From: Massilia solisilvae
Lineage (GTDB): Bacteria; Pseudomonadota; Gammaproteobacteria; Burkholderiales; Burkholderiaceae_D
Length of the DNA stretch: 64,000 nucleotides
Assembly: GCF_024753215.1 (NCBI RefSeq)
Contig: NZ_JANUGV010000002.1
Location: forward strand, 434,001-498,000
Direction: 5' to 3'
Shown here: positions 17,687-25,484 of the stretch, in pieces
How the letters are laid out: each line of letters opens with the position of its first letter
Position numbering within the stretch: the stretch's first letter is position 1
The notes under the pieces: generated by a model
Databases searched by the model: none
Seen by the model: the letters and a program-made list of their open reading frames with translations, nothing else
Told to the model about the DNA's origin: nothing
Translations under genes and position numbers: made by a program

Positions 17687-18688
17687 ATGGCAAGCCAGGA
17701 CCGGGTGCTGGTGACGGGCGCGAGCGGCTTTATCGGCTCGGCGGTGGCGTGCGCGCTGCAGGAGCGTGGGTTCCGCTTGCGTCTGCTGGTGCGCGGCACC
17801 AGCCCGCGCCGCAACCTGGCGGGCCTGAGCGCCGAGATCGTCGAAGGCGACCTGCGCGACGAGGCCAGCCTGGCCCGCGCGCTCGACGGCGTGCGCCATG
17901 TGTTCCATGTGGCCGCCGACTACCGGCTGTGGTCGCGCGATCCGGCCGCGATCGAACGCACCAATGTCGAGGGCACGCGCAACGTGATGCGCGCGGCGCT
18001 GCAGCGCGGCGTGGAGCGCATTGTGTACACCAGCAGCGTTGCCACGCTGCGGGTGGACGCGCAAACGGTGGCCGCGACCGAAGACGAACCGCTGGCCGCC
18101 GCGCAGGCCATTGGCGCCTACAAGCGCAGCAAGGTGCTGGCCGAGCGGCTGGTCGAGCAGATGGTGGAACGCGAGGGACTGCCGGCGGTGATCGTCAATC
18201 CGTCCACGCCGGTTGGCGCGCGCGACGTGCGGCCCACGCCAACCGGCCGCATCATCGTCGAGGCAGCGGGTGGCCGCATGCCCGCGTTCGTGGAGACCGG
18301 CCTGAACGTGGTGAACGTGGAGGATGTGGCGCTCGGCCATGTGCTTGCCCTCGAACGCGGGCGGGTAGGCGAGCGCTACATCCTGGGCGGCGACAACCTG
18401 AGCCTGCGCGAGCTTCTTGGCGAGATCGCTGGTCTCACCGGGCGCCGCGCGCCGCGTGTGCAGTTGCCGGTGGCGTCGCTGTTTCCGCTCGCGTGCGCCG
18501 CAGAGGCGGTGGCGCGCATCACCGGCCGCGAACCCTTCCTGACCACGGACGGGCTGAAAATGTCGCGCAACCGCATGCATTTTTCGTCAGCCAAAGCGCA
18601 GCGCGAACTGGGCTACGCGCCGCGCGCGCACCAGCACGGCTTGCAGGCCGCGCTCGACTGGTTCGCGCGCGAAGGCTACCTCAGGTGA
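17687..18688 (+). CDS. hpnA: HpnA, NAD(P)-dependent sugar epimerase/dehydrogenase-like protein
   Basis: A 333-residue extended SDR protein. The Rossmann motif [13 protein letters not shown] (Gly-x-x-Gly-x-x-Gly) is at residues 9-21, and the active-site YKRSK (YxxxK) near residue 143. HpnA is a regular member of hopanoid clusters, but its exact reaction is not settled. The ATG at 17687 has CAGGGAG upstream and is preferred to an earlier GTG-like start at 17636. A TACAAT -10-like box lies at 17654-17659. It converges with hpnB, sharing 8 bases at the 3' ends. Confidence 0.92.
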   Translation: MASQDRVLVTGASGFIGSAVACALQERGFRLRLLVRGTSPRRNLAGLSAEIVEGDLRDEASLARALDGVRHVFHVAADYRLWSRDPAAIERTNVEGTRNVMRAALQRGVERIVYTSSVATLRVDAQTVAATEDEPLAAAQAIGAYKRSKVLAERLVEQMVEREGLPAVIVNPSTPVGARDVRPTPTGRIIVEAAGGRMPAFVETGLNVVNVEDVALGHVLALERGRVGERYILGGDNLSLRELLGEIAGLTGRRAPRVQLPVASLFPLACAAEAVARITGREPFLTTDGLKMSRNRMHFSSAKAQRELGYAPRAHQHGLQAALDWFAREGYLR

Positions 18689-19820
18689 CCGTTGCCTGCG
18701 TTCGCCCTTTCCAGCGGCCGCCCCGGCCGCGGTGGTGGCGCCAGGCCGAGGCAAGCGTCGCGCCAAGGTAGAACATCGCCACAAAGGGAAGAGCAGGCGC
18801 CCACGTTGCCGCGCGCCCGTAGTAGCGCAGCATCGGCACATACAAGCCCGTCATCAGCAGCCACGCCGCCAGGGCCGGCCACGCAAAGGGCGCCAGCACG
18901 GGCGGCACCACGTACAGCAGCACCATGCCAACGGCCGTAAGTCCCAGCAGCGATGGCGAATGGCGCAGCTGCGTGTAGGCGCTGCGGGCGATCATGTTCC
19001 AGACCGAGCGCCAGTCGTCGCACGGGCGTAACGAGTAGCAGTCGCGTGCGAGATCCAGATGGATTGGTCCGGCACGCTTCATCTGCGCGGCCAGCGCACA
19101 GTCGTCGATCAGCGCATCCTTGATCGACGCAATGCCGCCAATCGCGGCCAGCGCGTCCGTGCGCGCGAGCATGCAGCCGCCGGCCGCAGCGGCGGTGCGC
19201 CGTTTCACATCGTTCACTTGCGCGAACGGATAGAGCATCGCGAAAAAGAAGACGAAGGCCGGGATCAGGACGTTCTCGGCTAGCGAGACGCAGTGCAGGC
19301 GCGCCATCAGCGAGGTCAGCGCGAACTGTCCGGATTCCGCCCGTGCCACGAGCTCGTGCAGCGCATGCGGGTGGTGGCGGATGTCGGCGTCGGTCAGCCA
19401 GACATAGCGTGCGTGTGGAAAGCGCCGGACCTGCAGGCGCAGTCCTTCGGCCTGCGCCCACACTTTTCCGGCCCAGCCGAGTGGCAGCTCGCGTGCCGTG
19501 ATCACACTCAGGCGCTTGCACTGGCCGAGCCGCAGGGCCGTCTGGCGCGCCAGCGCAGCCGTACGGTCGCTGCTATGGTCGTCCACCACGACGATGTGGA
19601 ACTGGCCTTCGTATGCCTGCTCCAGCAGCGACTGCAGCGCATTTTCAATGACCAGCGCTTCGTCACGCGCGGGCACGATGGCAACCACTTCGGGCCAGAA
19701 CATGGGCGACGGCGCGGCTGGCGCGAAGCGCACATGCCAGAACTGGCCGCGAAACAGCGCAAGCCACAGCCACGCCAGCAGCGCCAAGGTCGCGAGCGCG
19801 AATGCGGCCTGCTCAGCCAT
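18681..19820 (-). CDS. hpnB: HpnB, hopanoid-associated glycosyltransferase
   Basis: A 379-residue GT2 family membrane glycosyltransferase. It has an N-terminal helix (FALATLALLAWLWLALF), the fold start VVAIVPARDEALVIENAL, VVVDDHSSDRTA, the DxD motif WLTDADIRH, and a C-terminal set of membrane helices. HpnB is found in most hopanoid loci, although its acceptor is not firmly known. It follows the ferritin-like gene, overlapping it by 8 bases, so the two are co-transcribed. Confidence 0.91.
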   Translation of the reverse strand: MAEQAAFALATLALLAWLWLALFRGQFWHVRFAPAAPSPMFWPEVVAIVPARDEALVIENALQSLLEQAYEGQFHIVVVDDHSSDRTAALARQTALRLGQCKRLSVITARELPLGWAGKVWAQAEGLRLQVRRFPHARYVWLTDADIRHHPHALHELVARAESGQFALTSLMARLHCVSLAENVLIPAFVFFFAMLYPFAQVNDVKRRTAAAAGGCMLARTDALAAIGGIASIKDALIDDCALAAQMKRAGPIHLDLARDCYSLRPCDDWRSVWNMIARSAYTQLRHSPSLLGLTAVGMVLLYVVPPVLAPFAWPALAAWLLMTGLYVPMLRYYGRAATWAPALPFVAMFYLGATLASAWRHHRGRGGRWKGRTQATVT

Positions 19821-20802
19821 CCTTGCGCATGCACCTGAGCGCAAGCCGGGCGAGGCGAGGCATGGCCGTGGGGCGCAGCAGCCGCGCTTCGTAGCCGGAG
19901 AAGCGGCGCTCGTTCTCGGCCAGGCACAAGGCCAGCAGCTCGCGCACCTTGATCGCACCATCCGTGACGGACCTGGCGCCGCTGACCGTGAAGTTGTTGT
20001 CCTGCGCCTGCGCGTTGCCCTCGGCATCGATCGAACGTGCCAGGCCGATGCGCTCCCAGCCAAGGAACGCCCACACCGCCAGCACCTTCAGCTCGAAGCG
20101 GATGCGCCGCCACCATGGCAAGCGGGCGCGGTGCCATGCCGCCCAGTTCGCAAACAGCAGGATGTGGCGGCATTCCTCCTGCATCACAGGCTCGAAGGTC
20201 TCGACCAGCTCGGGCGGGAACAGGCCGGAGCGCCGTGCCGCTTCGAACAGGCCGAACGCGAAGAAGCTGTCGATGCACTCGCTGTAGCCGGTGACGAGGT
20301 AGGCCCACTCGGGGTCGTCCGGATACTCGTACGCGGCCTCGGGCGCGAGCCGGATGCCGTAGGCACGCACCATGTTCGACAGCACCTCTTTGTGGCGGTT
20401 TTCCTCCCACGCGTTCAGGGCCAGCGCCTCGCGCATGTCCGCGTCGCCCAGCGTGCGCGCGTACGCGGCCATGCGCAGGCGTGCCTTGCCTTCGGTCTGC
20501 ACGGCGATGTCCCAGATCGGCAGCGAGACGATGCGCTGCAGGGTGGCGGCGTCGAGCCTGGGCCAGTCGAGCACGGCCGGGCGGTAGGGGTTGAAGGTGT
20601 CGCGGAACATGCGGCAGACCTCGCGGCGGTGGAGATCGGTGCCGGGCTTGAGCTCGTCCTGGACATCGCTGCTCCAGGCGCGGGCGCGGCGGCTTGCGTC
20701 GGCCAGTGCCGCCCCGGTGGGCGTACCAGCAGCTTGCGGCGGCGGGCGAAAGCCAGGCACCAGTTCGACCACGTCGAATCGTTCCAGGGTCTGCTCGTTC
20801 AT
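19813..20802 (-). CDS. Ferritin-like (di-iron) protein in the hopanoid locus
   Basis: A 329-residue protein with no signal peptide. Two carboxylate-histidine motifs spaced along predicted helices, NAWEENRHKEVL and VMQEECRHILLF, have the ExxH pattern of di-iron ferritin-like oxygenases. The middle segment (SECIDSFFAFGLFEAA) would be another helix of the bundle. The ATG at 20802 (MNEQTLER) is preferred; the frame is open to 20925. It precedes and overlaps hpnB, so it probably acts on hopanoids or a related lipid, perhaps as an oxygenase; that function is inference. I do not recognise a named gene. Confidence 0.82.
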   Translation of the reverse strand: MNEQTLERFDVVELVPGFRPPPQAAGTPTGAALADASRRARAWSSDVQDELKPGTDLHRREVCRMFRDTFNPYRPAVLDWPRLDAATLQRIVSLPIWDIAVQTEGKARLRMAAYARTLGDADMREALALNAWEENRHKEVLSNMVRAYGIRLAPEAAYEYPDDPEWAYLVTGYSECIDSFFAFGLFEAARRSGLFPPELVETFEPVMQEECRHILLFANWAAWHRARLPWWRRIRFELKVLAVWAFLGWERIGLARSIDAEGNAQAQDNNFTVSGARSVTDGAIKVRELLALCLAENERRFSGYEARLLRPTAMPRLARLALRCMRKDG

Positions 20803-20936
20803 CGGAAATGCGCTGACAGCATGTGCGGGTAAGAGCGTCGCCAGCGGCGGGGAGTTCCGGCGCCAGCCAGCACGTTTGTCTTGACAAGATGTCGTGTCGG
20901 ATATTTCATTGCAGGCAATCAACATCAGGATCGCCC

Positions 20937-22439
20937 ATGAAATTTGCCGAATACCTTGCCTGCGACGCCACCGAACTTGCCCGGCTGGTGGCGTGCGGGG
21001 ACACCTCGCCGTCTGAATTGCTGGAGCTTGCCCTGGCGCAGCACCAGCGTGTGCACGGGCAGGTCAATGCGATCTGCATGCTGATGGAGCAGGAGGCGCG
21101 CACCCAGGCCCGCGCCCCGGCGCCGGGACCGTTCGCGGGCGTGCCCTTCCTCATCAAGGACGGCGGGCACCACTATGCAGGAATCCCGACCAGTTTCGGC
21201 AGCCGGTCCATGCAGCGCATCGTGCCCCAGCAACATTCCTCGGTGGTGCGGCGCTACCTGGAGGCAGGACTGGTCATTTTCGGCAAGACCAACCTGCCCG
21301 AGTTCGCGCTCAAGGGCGTGACCGACCCGGAATTGTTCGGGCGCACCAGCAATCCCTGGAACCTCGACCACACGCCGGGCGGATCGAGTGGAGGGGCTGC
21401 GGCTGCGATCGCCTCGGGCATCGTGCCGATGGCGGCTGGCAACGATGGCGGCGGATCGATCCGCATTCCGGCGGCGTGCTGCGGCTTGTTCGGGCTGCGG
21501 CCCTCGCGCGGGCGCGTGTCGTCCGGGCCGGCGACGGCGGAGGTGTGGTTCGGTGCGTCGAGCGAAGGGGTGCTTTCGCGCAGCGTGCGCGACAGTGCGC
21601 GGGCGCTGGATGTGCTGCAGGGCGCCGAGCCGGGCGATCCGTTCGTGATCGCGCCGCCCTCCGGGGCGTATGCGGAGCTGATGCGGCGCGAACCGGGCCG
21701 GTTGCGCATTGGTTTCACGACGCGCTCGCCGATCGGTTCGGAAGTGCATCCGGAGGCGGTGGCGGCGGTCACGCACGCGGCGCAGCTGCTTGCCAAGCTG
21801 GGGCATGAGGTGGAAGAAGCCGAGCCAGCCATCGACGGGGCGGCGCTGGCGGCAAGCTACCTGCACATTTATTTTGGACAGGTACCGGCGATGGTGGCGC
21901 AGGCCAAGGCAGCCGGGGCGACGTCGGCGGACCTGGAGCTGATGACGCGGTTGCTGGTTTCGATGGGATCGGCGGTATCGGCACCGAAGCTCACGCAGCA
22001 GCTCGGGCAATGGAATGTGTTTGCGCGGGCGCTGGGGGAGTTCCATTCGCGGTATGACTTGCTGCTGACGCCAACGCTGGCGCATCCGCCGGTGCGGCAC
22101 GGGACCGGGGACTTGCCGGGCGGGCAGCGGGCGGTGCTGGGGTTCCTGGAGACGACAGGGTTGCTGGGCGTGCTGGCGCGGCTAGGCTTGCTGGACAAGG
22201 CCATCGATGGCATTGCGCAGGAAAGCTTGCGGTATGTGCCGTTCACGCAATTGGCCAACCTGACCGGGACGCCGGCGATGTCGGTTCCCTTGCATTGGAC
22301 GGCGGATGGCTTGCCGCTCGGGGTGCAGTTCGTGGGACGCTTTGGCAGCGAGGATGTGTTGTTGCAGCTGGCGCACCAGTTGGAGCAGGCGCAGCCGTGG
22401 TTTGGGCGGATGCCGCGGTGGGTGGAGGGGACCGACTAG
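20937..22439 (+). CDS. Amidase (amidase signature family)
   Basis: A 500-residue member of the amidase-signature family, cytoplasmic by appearance. The catalytic Ser-cisSer-Lys set is visible: the lysine in FLIKDGG (Lys74), the linker TPGGSSGGAAAAIASG, and the nucleophile region AAGNDGGGSIRIPA. Substrate cannot be told from sequence; family members hydrolyse many amides, and some act in amino-acid or nylon-oligomer breakdown. The ATG at 20937 has a weak AGGA upstream. A TTGACA box lies at 20881-20886, but no good -10 follows at the usual distance. It is divergent from the ferritin-like gene. Confidence 0.92.
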   Translation: MKFAEYLACDATELARLVACGDTSPSELLELALAQHQRVHGQVNAICMLMEQEARTQARAPAPGPFAGVPFLIKDGGHHYAGIPTSFGSRSMQRIVPQQHSSVVRRYLEAGLVIFGKTNLPEFALKGVTDPELFGRTSNPWNLDHTPGGSSGGAAAAIASGIVPMAAGNDGGGSIRIPAACCGLFGLRPSRGRVSSGPATAEVWFGASSEGVLSRSVRDSARALDVLQGAEPGDPFVIAPPSGAYAELMRREPGRLRIGFTTRSPIGSEVHPEAVAAVTHAAQLLAKLGHEVEEAEPAIDGAALAASYLHIYFGQVPAMVAQAKAAGATSADLELMTRLLVSMGSAVSAPKLTQQLGQWNVFARALGEFHSRYDLLLTPTLAHPPVRHGTGDLPGGQRAVLGFLETTGLLGVLARLGLLDKAIDGIAQESLRYVPFTQLANLTGTPAMSVPLHWTADGLPLGVQFVGRFGSEDVLLQLAHQLEQAQPWFGRMPRWVEGTD

Positions 22440-22446
22440 CGACTAG

Positions 22447-22486
22447 TTGTATTTGGACGCCGCCTTGCTAAAATATACGGTGTATA
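22447..22486 (+). promoter_or_regulatory. Promoter and TetR-type operator before the DHFR-like/tetR pair
   Basis: TTGTAT (22447-22452) and TAAAAT (22469-22474) are 16 bases apart and make a plausible promoter. Directly over the expected start of transcription is the inverted repeat TATAC-GGT-GTATA (22474-22486). Such a site in front of an operon that includes a tetR gene suggests self-repression. No protein binding is shown by sequence alone. Confidence 0.45.
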
Positions 22487-22500
22487 AATAAGGGGCTCCC

Positions 22501-23037
22501 ATGACCACCGCACACGTATTCATCGCCACCAGTCTCGATGGCTTCATCGCCCGGCCCAACGGCGATATCGCCTGGTTGTTGCAGAGAGACGATCCCGCCG
22601 AGGATCACGGTTACACGGACTTCATCGAGGACAAGGACGTGATCGTGATGGGGCGGGGGAGCTTTGAAACGGTGGCGGCCTACGACCCCTGGCTCTACGA
22701 CCGTCCGGTCATCGTGCTGTCGGCGCAACTGGCGGGAACCGCTGTGCCCGGACATCTGGACGGTAAGGTCAGGTTCTCGAATCTCGCACCGCGGGCGCTG
22801 ATGGAAGAACTGGCTCGCCAGGGCATTCGCCGGATTTATGTGGACGGCGGGCAGGTGATCCAGTCTTTTCTCCGGGATGGGCTCGTCGCTGACATGGTGA
22901 TCACGACTGTTCCGGTGTTGATCGGATCCGGGAGAAGCCTGTTCGGCGAACTGCCGCACGACGTCGACCTGGCACTCGTTTCCAGCCGCAGCTTTCGTTC
23001 CGGATTGGTGCAGTCCACTTACCGCGTGGTGCCGTGA
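22501..23037 (+). CDS. Dihydrofolate reductase/RibD C-terminal family protein
   Basis: A 178-residue single-domain protein of the RibD_C/DHFR-like family. Features are the N-terminal HVFIATSLDGFIARPNGDIAWL, the VIVMGRGSFETVAAY segment and the IRRIYVDGGQVIQSFLRDG segment, which form the NADPH-binding fold. It is shorter than RibD and lacks the deaminase domain. The true substrate is unknown; many such proteins are called DHFR without folate activity. The start follows AAGGGG. The stop overlaps the GTG of the tetR gene, so the two are translated together. Confidence 0.88.
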   Translation: MTTAHVFIATSLDGFIARPNGDIAWLLQRDDPAEDHGYTDFIEDKDVIVMGRGSFETVAAYDPWLYDRPVIVLSAQLAGTAVPGHLDGKVRFSNLAPRALMEELARQGIRRIYVDGGQVIQSFLRDGLVADMVITTVPVLIGSGRSLFGELPHDVDLALVSSRSFRSGLVQSTYRVVP

Positions 23038-23600
23038 ATCGGCCACGTGGTCGTCCGGCCCAAGGGAGCGGAGTGGCGCGGGACGACATCCTGGTGACCG
23101 CGCTGGCGATGTTGGACGAAGGCGGCGGGCAGGGGCTGACGATGCGGGCACTGGCGTCCCGCCTGGGTGTGACGCCAATGAGCCTTTATCACCATGTTGA
23201 GGATCGCGCCGGGCTGCTGCGGGCGCTGTCAGACCGGGTCTATGGCGAGGTGTTGGAGGCGGCCGACGGGGAGCTCGACCCGCTTGCGCAGGTTCGCGCG
23301 CTGCTGGTTCGTTATCACGACGCTGTGGGCAGGCATCCGCAGCTGACCTTGGCCATTTTCGCCGAGCCGCGGGCGTTTGCGGGAGTGAGCCGCCAGCTCA
23401 CGGAACGGCTGGGGGACTTGCTTGCCAATGTTACACCGTATTCCTTGCTTTGGCGAGACATCCTGATCGATCATGCGCACGGCAGTGGACTTGCCGTGGT
23501 TTCCGTGCGGGGGGATTCGCTGCAGGTGGATGCTATCCGGGAGCAGTATGCGAAAGCGGTCGACTGCTTGTTGGGGGAGTTGACGCGTACGCACGGCTAG
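23034..23600 (+). CDS. TetR/AcrR family repressor
   Basis: A 188-residue regulator. The N-terminal helix-turn-helix is clear (LTMRALASRLGVTPMSLYHHV, about residues 38-58); the C-terminal part is a TetR_C-like ligand-binding domain. The GTG start at 23034 overlaps the stop of the DHFR-like gene (GTGA). No other start gives the full DNA-binding domain. It probably represses its own operon through the palindrome at 22474-22486. The ligand is unknown. Confidence 0.9.
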   Translation: MNRPRGRPAQGSGVARDDILVTALAMLDEGGGQGLTMRALASRLGVTPMSLYHHVEDRAGLLRALSDRVYGEVLEAADGELDPLAQVRALLVRYHDAVGRHPQLTLAIFAEPRAFAGVSRQLTERLGDLLANVTPYSLLWRDILIDHAHGSGLAVVSVRGDSLQVDAIREQYAKAVDCLLGELTRTHG

Positions 23601-23658
23601 TGCTGCGAGAGGTCATCGGGTTCGTGATGAGGGAGCCCTCGTAGCGATTGTTTCGGAC

Positions 23659-23925
23659 CTTCGGCTTGATGTAGATGGGAGGCGTAAGGCAAAAAATCGC
23701 TGCGCGATTTTCCTTGAATGGGCGAATTGGAGAGTGCTTGCGCTTGCAAGCGCAAGCCCGTTCGCGGGCTCGCCGTTGCAAGGCTCGAAACCCCCGCTCA
23801 CCCCTCGTCCGTGCGGAACGAGGGTTCTATTCCCTCGGCTCGCATGCAAAACTATTCAAAGACAAAGGGCCCGTCGGCTACGCCGACAGGCCCTTTGTCT
23901 TTGAATAGAGTGGTGGAGGCGGAGG
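23659..23925. repeat. Direct repeat, left copy, at the island edge (att-like, contains a duplicate tmRNA 3' end)
   Basis: This segment closely matches 27241-27503 base for base apart from scattered changes and short insertions. It holds a perfect 22-bp palindrome centred on TTGCAA (23736-23757), a GC stem-loop (AGCCCG-TTCG-CGGGCT), a T-arm-like stem near 23816-23834, a 57-bp near-perfect hairpin (23852-23908), and finally TGGTGGAGGCGGAGG (23911-23925), identical to the complement of the tmRNA 3' end. Homology stops there. It looks like the far attachment site of an element inserted at ssrA. Short ORFs predicted across it are artefacts. Confidence 0.8.
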
Positions 23926-24551
23926 CTACCGAAGAATCCGCTGTAACACGGTCTTGGCCTGGCTGCCGCGCGAATTACCCCAATAGTTACCCCCTGATGA
24001 GTTGGGCTTCCTATATCTAAGAGGAGCTTGTCTTAGTTTTGCCTGACTAGATGTGCTGAAAATTCAGAACATCTCGGCCAGCGAGGCGATGTGAGCAAAA
24101 TTGGGTGCATCTCGTCCGATCGACGCCGGTACTACTGGTGACCTGGGTGACCCTGCTCAACAGTGCGCGTGCCCCATCACAACCGCCACCAACGCGTCGG
24201 GGGGCATGACGAGGATGGGCATGACGCGCCAAAAGCAGTGCCGGTCGAGGGGCGGGTGGTGGTCTATGCTCAGCTGGTTAGGCGCGCTCGAGTGATCAAG
24301 CGGGGATGTACGCCTCATCTTGGGGTGTGGTGACTTTAATAAATTGAAACAAAATGACCACTTCGTACCATCTTGACTTTTTCGGTCATATGGGTCATAA
24401 TGTCTGCTATGCGTAGTACGGTTCCCGGCTACGAGCAGTGAGTGTTTATAGGGTGCGCAGGATGTGCCCCCGGCACAAGCGAGGCGGTTCATTTGGAGTT
24501 CACAGCCAATACCGCACTTTCCACAAGAGAAGGTAATTTTTGGAGCAAACC
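23926..24551. other. Left part of the island: no recognisable gene
   Basis: About 625 bases hold no gene I can support. Near the left end, TTACCCC (23975-23981) and TTACCCCC (23987-23994) repeat at a 12-base period, as arm-type integrase sites often do, but no integrase follows. The base composition drops from the GC-rich flanks toward an AT-rich stretch around 24330-24410. A good promoter lies at 24373-24401. Open frames on the minus strand (24047-24232, 24157-24564) have no ribosome sites and no family resemblance. Confidence 0.6.
24373..24401 (+). promoter_or_regulatory. Sigma-70-type promoter upstream of the toxin-antitoxin genes
   Basis: TTGACT and CATAAT are separated by 17 bases, close to the consensus. 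The expected transcript would begin near 24408 and have about 140 untranslated bases before the antitoxin ATG at 24552. No operator palindrome is obvious next to it. Confidence 0.55.
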
Positions 24552-24884
24552 ATGATCGATGCAACCCTGACCACGTTTAGTGCGAAGGATGCAAAGGCAC
24601 GTTTTGGCGAGGTGTTGGACGAAGCGCTGGGTCGTCCTGTCGGAATTACCCGGCATGACAGGCTTACCGCCTACATCGTTTCTCGGAAGGAGTTCGAGAA
24701 AATGGTAGCGCACGTTCGATATCTTGAAGATCAGCTATGGCTCGCCAAAGCTGATGCCGCTCGCAACGAGGGTTATGCGGGTAGTGAGCGTGTCAGTGCA
24801 TTCCTTCGTGATTTTTCTGAAGGAAATGACAATGAAGCAACTGAAGTTCACGAATCAGGCAGACAAATTTCTGGCAAGCCTTGA
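24552..24884 (+). CDS. Type II antitoxin, Phd/YefM family
   Basis: A 110-residue protein. The N-terminal half has the Phd/YefM DNA-binding fold (TFSAKDAKARFGEVLDEAL and GITRHDRLTAYIVSRKEFE), which would bind its own promoter. The C-terminal half should wrap the toxin. The ATG at 24552 has TTTTTGGAGC upstream. The toxin gene begins inside its last codons at 24832, overlapping by 53 bases, the usual translational coupling. Base composition is poorer in GC than the core genes, which fits horizontal transfer. Confidence 0.85.
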   Translation: MIDATLTTFSAKDAKARFGEVLDEALGRPVGITRHDRLTAYIVSRKEFEKMVAHVRYLEDQLWLAKADAARNEGYAGSERVSAFLRDFSEGNDNEATEVHESGRQISGKP

Positions 24885-25107
24885 TGCAAAGCAGTACCGC
24901 CAAGTAGGCAAGAAGGTTTTCTCTTTGCTGCGCAACTCCGAGCCCCAGGACAGTGAGGCGATGGAGGGCGCGAAAAACGGGGAAAAGCGGGTGGATGTTG
25001 GTGAATACCGCGTTGTTTATATTGCTACCGATACCTTGGTCGATGTCCTGGTAATTGGGAAGCGCAATGGTGATGAGGTCTATCGCATCTGGCAGCGGAT
25101 GCTATAG
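24832..25107 (+). CDS. Type II toxin, RelE/ParE superfamily
   Basis: A 91-residue basic protein with the RelE/ParE fold: N-terminal helices (TNQADKFLASLDAKQYRQVGKKVFSLL), then strands RVDVGEYRVVYIATDTLVDVLVIGKRNGDEVYR. RelE-type toxins cut mRNA in the ribosome; ParE-type toxins attack gyrase. Sequence alone does not decide between these, though the Arg-Tyr-Arg set favours RelE. AAGGAAA precedes the ATG. A clear terminator follows 15 bases after the stop. Confidence 0.85.
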   Translation: MKQLKFTNQADKFLASLDAKQYRQVGKKVFSLLRNSEPQDSEAMEGAKNGEKRVDVGEYRVVYIATDTLVDVLVIGKRNGDEVYRIWQRML

Positions 25108-25121
25108 CCCTTATTTTTGAG

Positions 25122-25143
25122 GCCGCCTTCGGGCGGCTTTTTT
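25122..25143 (+). terminator. Rho-independent terminator after the toxin gene
   Basis: The stem GCCGCC-TTCG-GGCGGC is followed by six T residues. Confidence 0.88.
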
Positions 25144-25213
25144 ATGCTCGAGGTATAGAATCGATCTCGCTAGCCTGGTGAGCTACCCGTCATCCCCGGC
25201 GATTACAATTCAT

Positions 25214-25471
25214 CTAGTCAGCGCGCCGCGGCTGGCCGCACTTCACATCCGCAATAGCATCCGATGTTCCTCTGAGCCGGGCCGCGTGGGCGTTTTGCCT
25301 GCTCATCACAAAAATGGCCACACCTAAAGCAGCGGTTGAGCCGACGGCCTGGACCCATGCCGCCCAGTCTTGGGCGTGGAGATCACTGAAATAACGAATT
25401 GTTTCATAGCCGCCAAGGCCGACAGCAGCGCTGAGAGTGATTGCCGCGTATTTGTTGTACCAAGTAGTCAT
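25214..25471 (-). CDS. Small membrane protein of unknown function (end of the T6SS cargo operon)
   Basis: An 85-residue protein with two predicted membrane helices (about residues 8-25 and 41-60; the second is AAWVQAVGSTAALGVAIFVM). Its layout resembles small phage holin- or accessory-type membrane proteins, but no family can be named. The start at 25471 gives MTTWYNKYAA; the frame runs on upstream to 25630 but that part belongs to other reading frames. It begins 13 bases after the stop of the broken gene upstream, so it may be the last gene of the hcp operon. The ribosome site is weak. Confidence 0.5.
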   Translation of the reverse strand: MTTWYNKYAAITLSAAVGLGGYETIRYFSDLHAQDWAAWVQAVGSTAALGVAIFVMSRQNAHAARLRGTSDAIADVKCGQPRRAD

Positions 25472-25484
25472 AGCATCGAGAGAT

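Noticed and set aside
23718..24020. Plus-strand frame over the left repeat (also 27159-27553)
   Set aside because: The translation comes from hairpin sequences and the antisense tmRNA 3' end, a well-known source of false genes.
24157..24564. Minus-strand 135-codon frame in the island
   Set aside because: No ribosome site, no family signs, and it overlaps the promoter and the antitoxin start.
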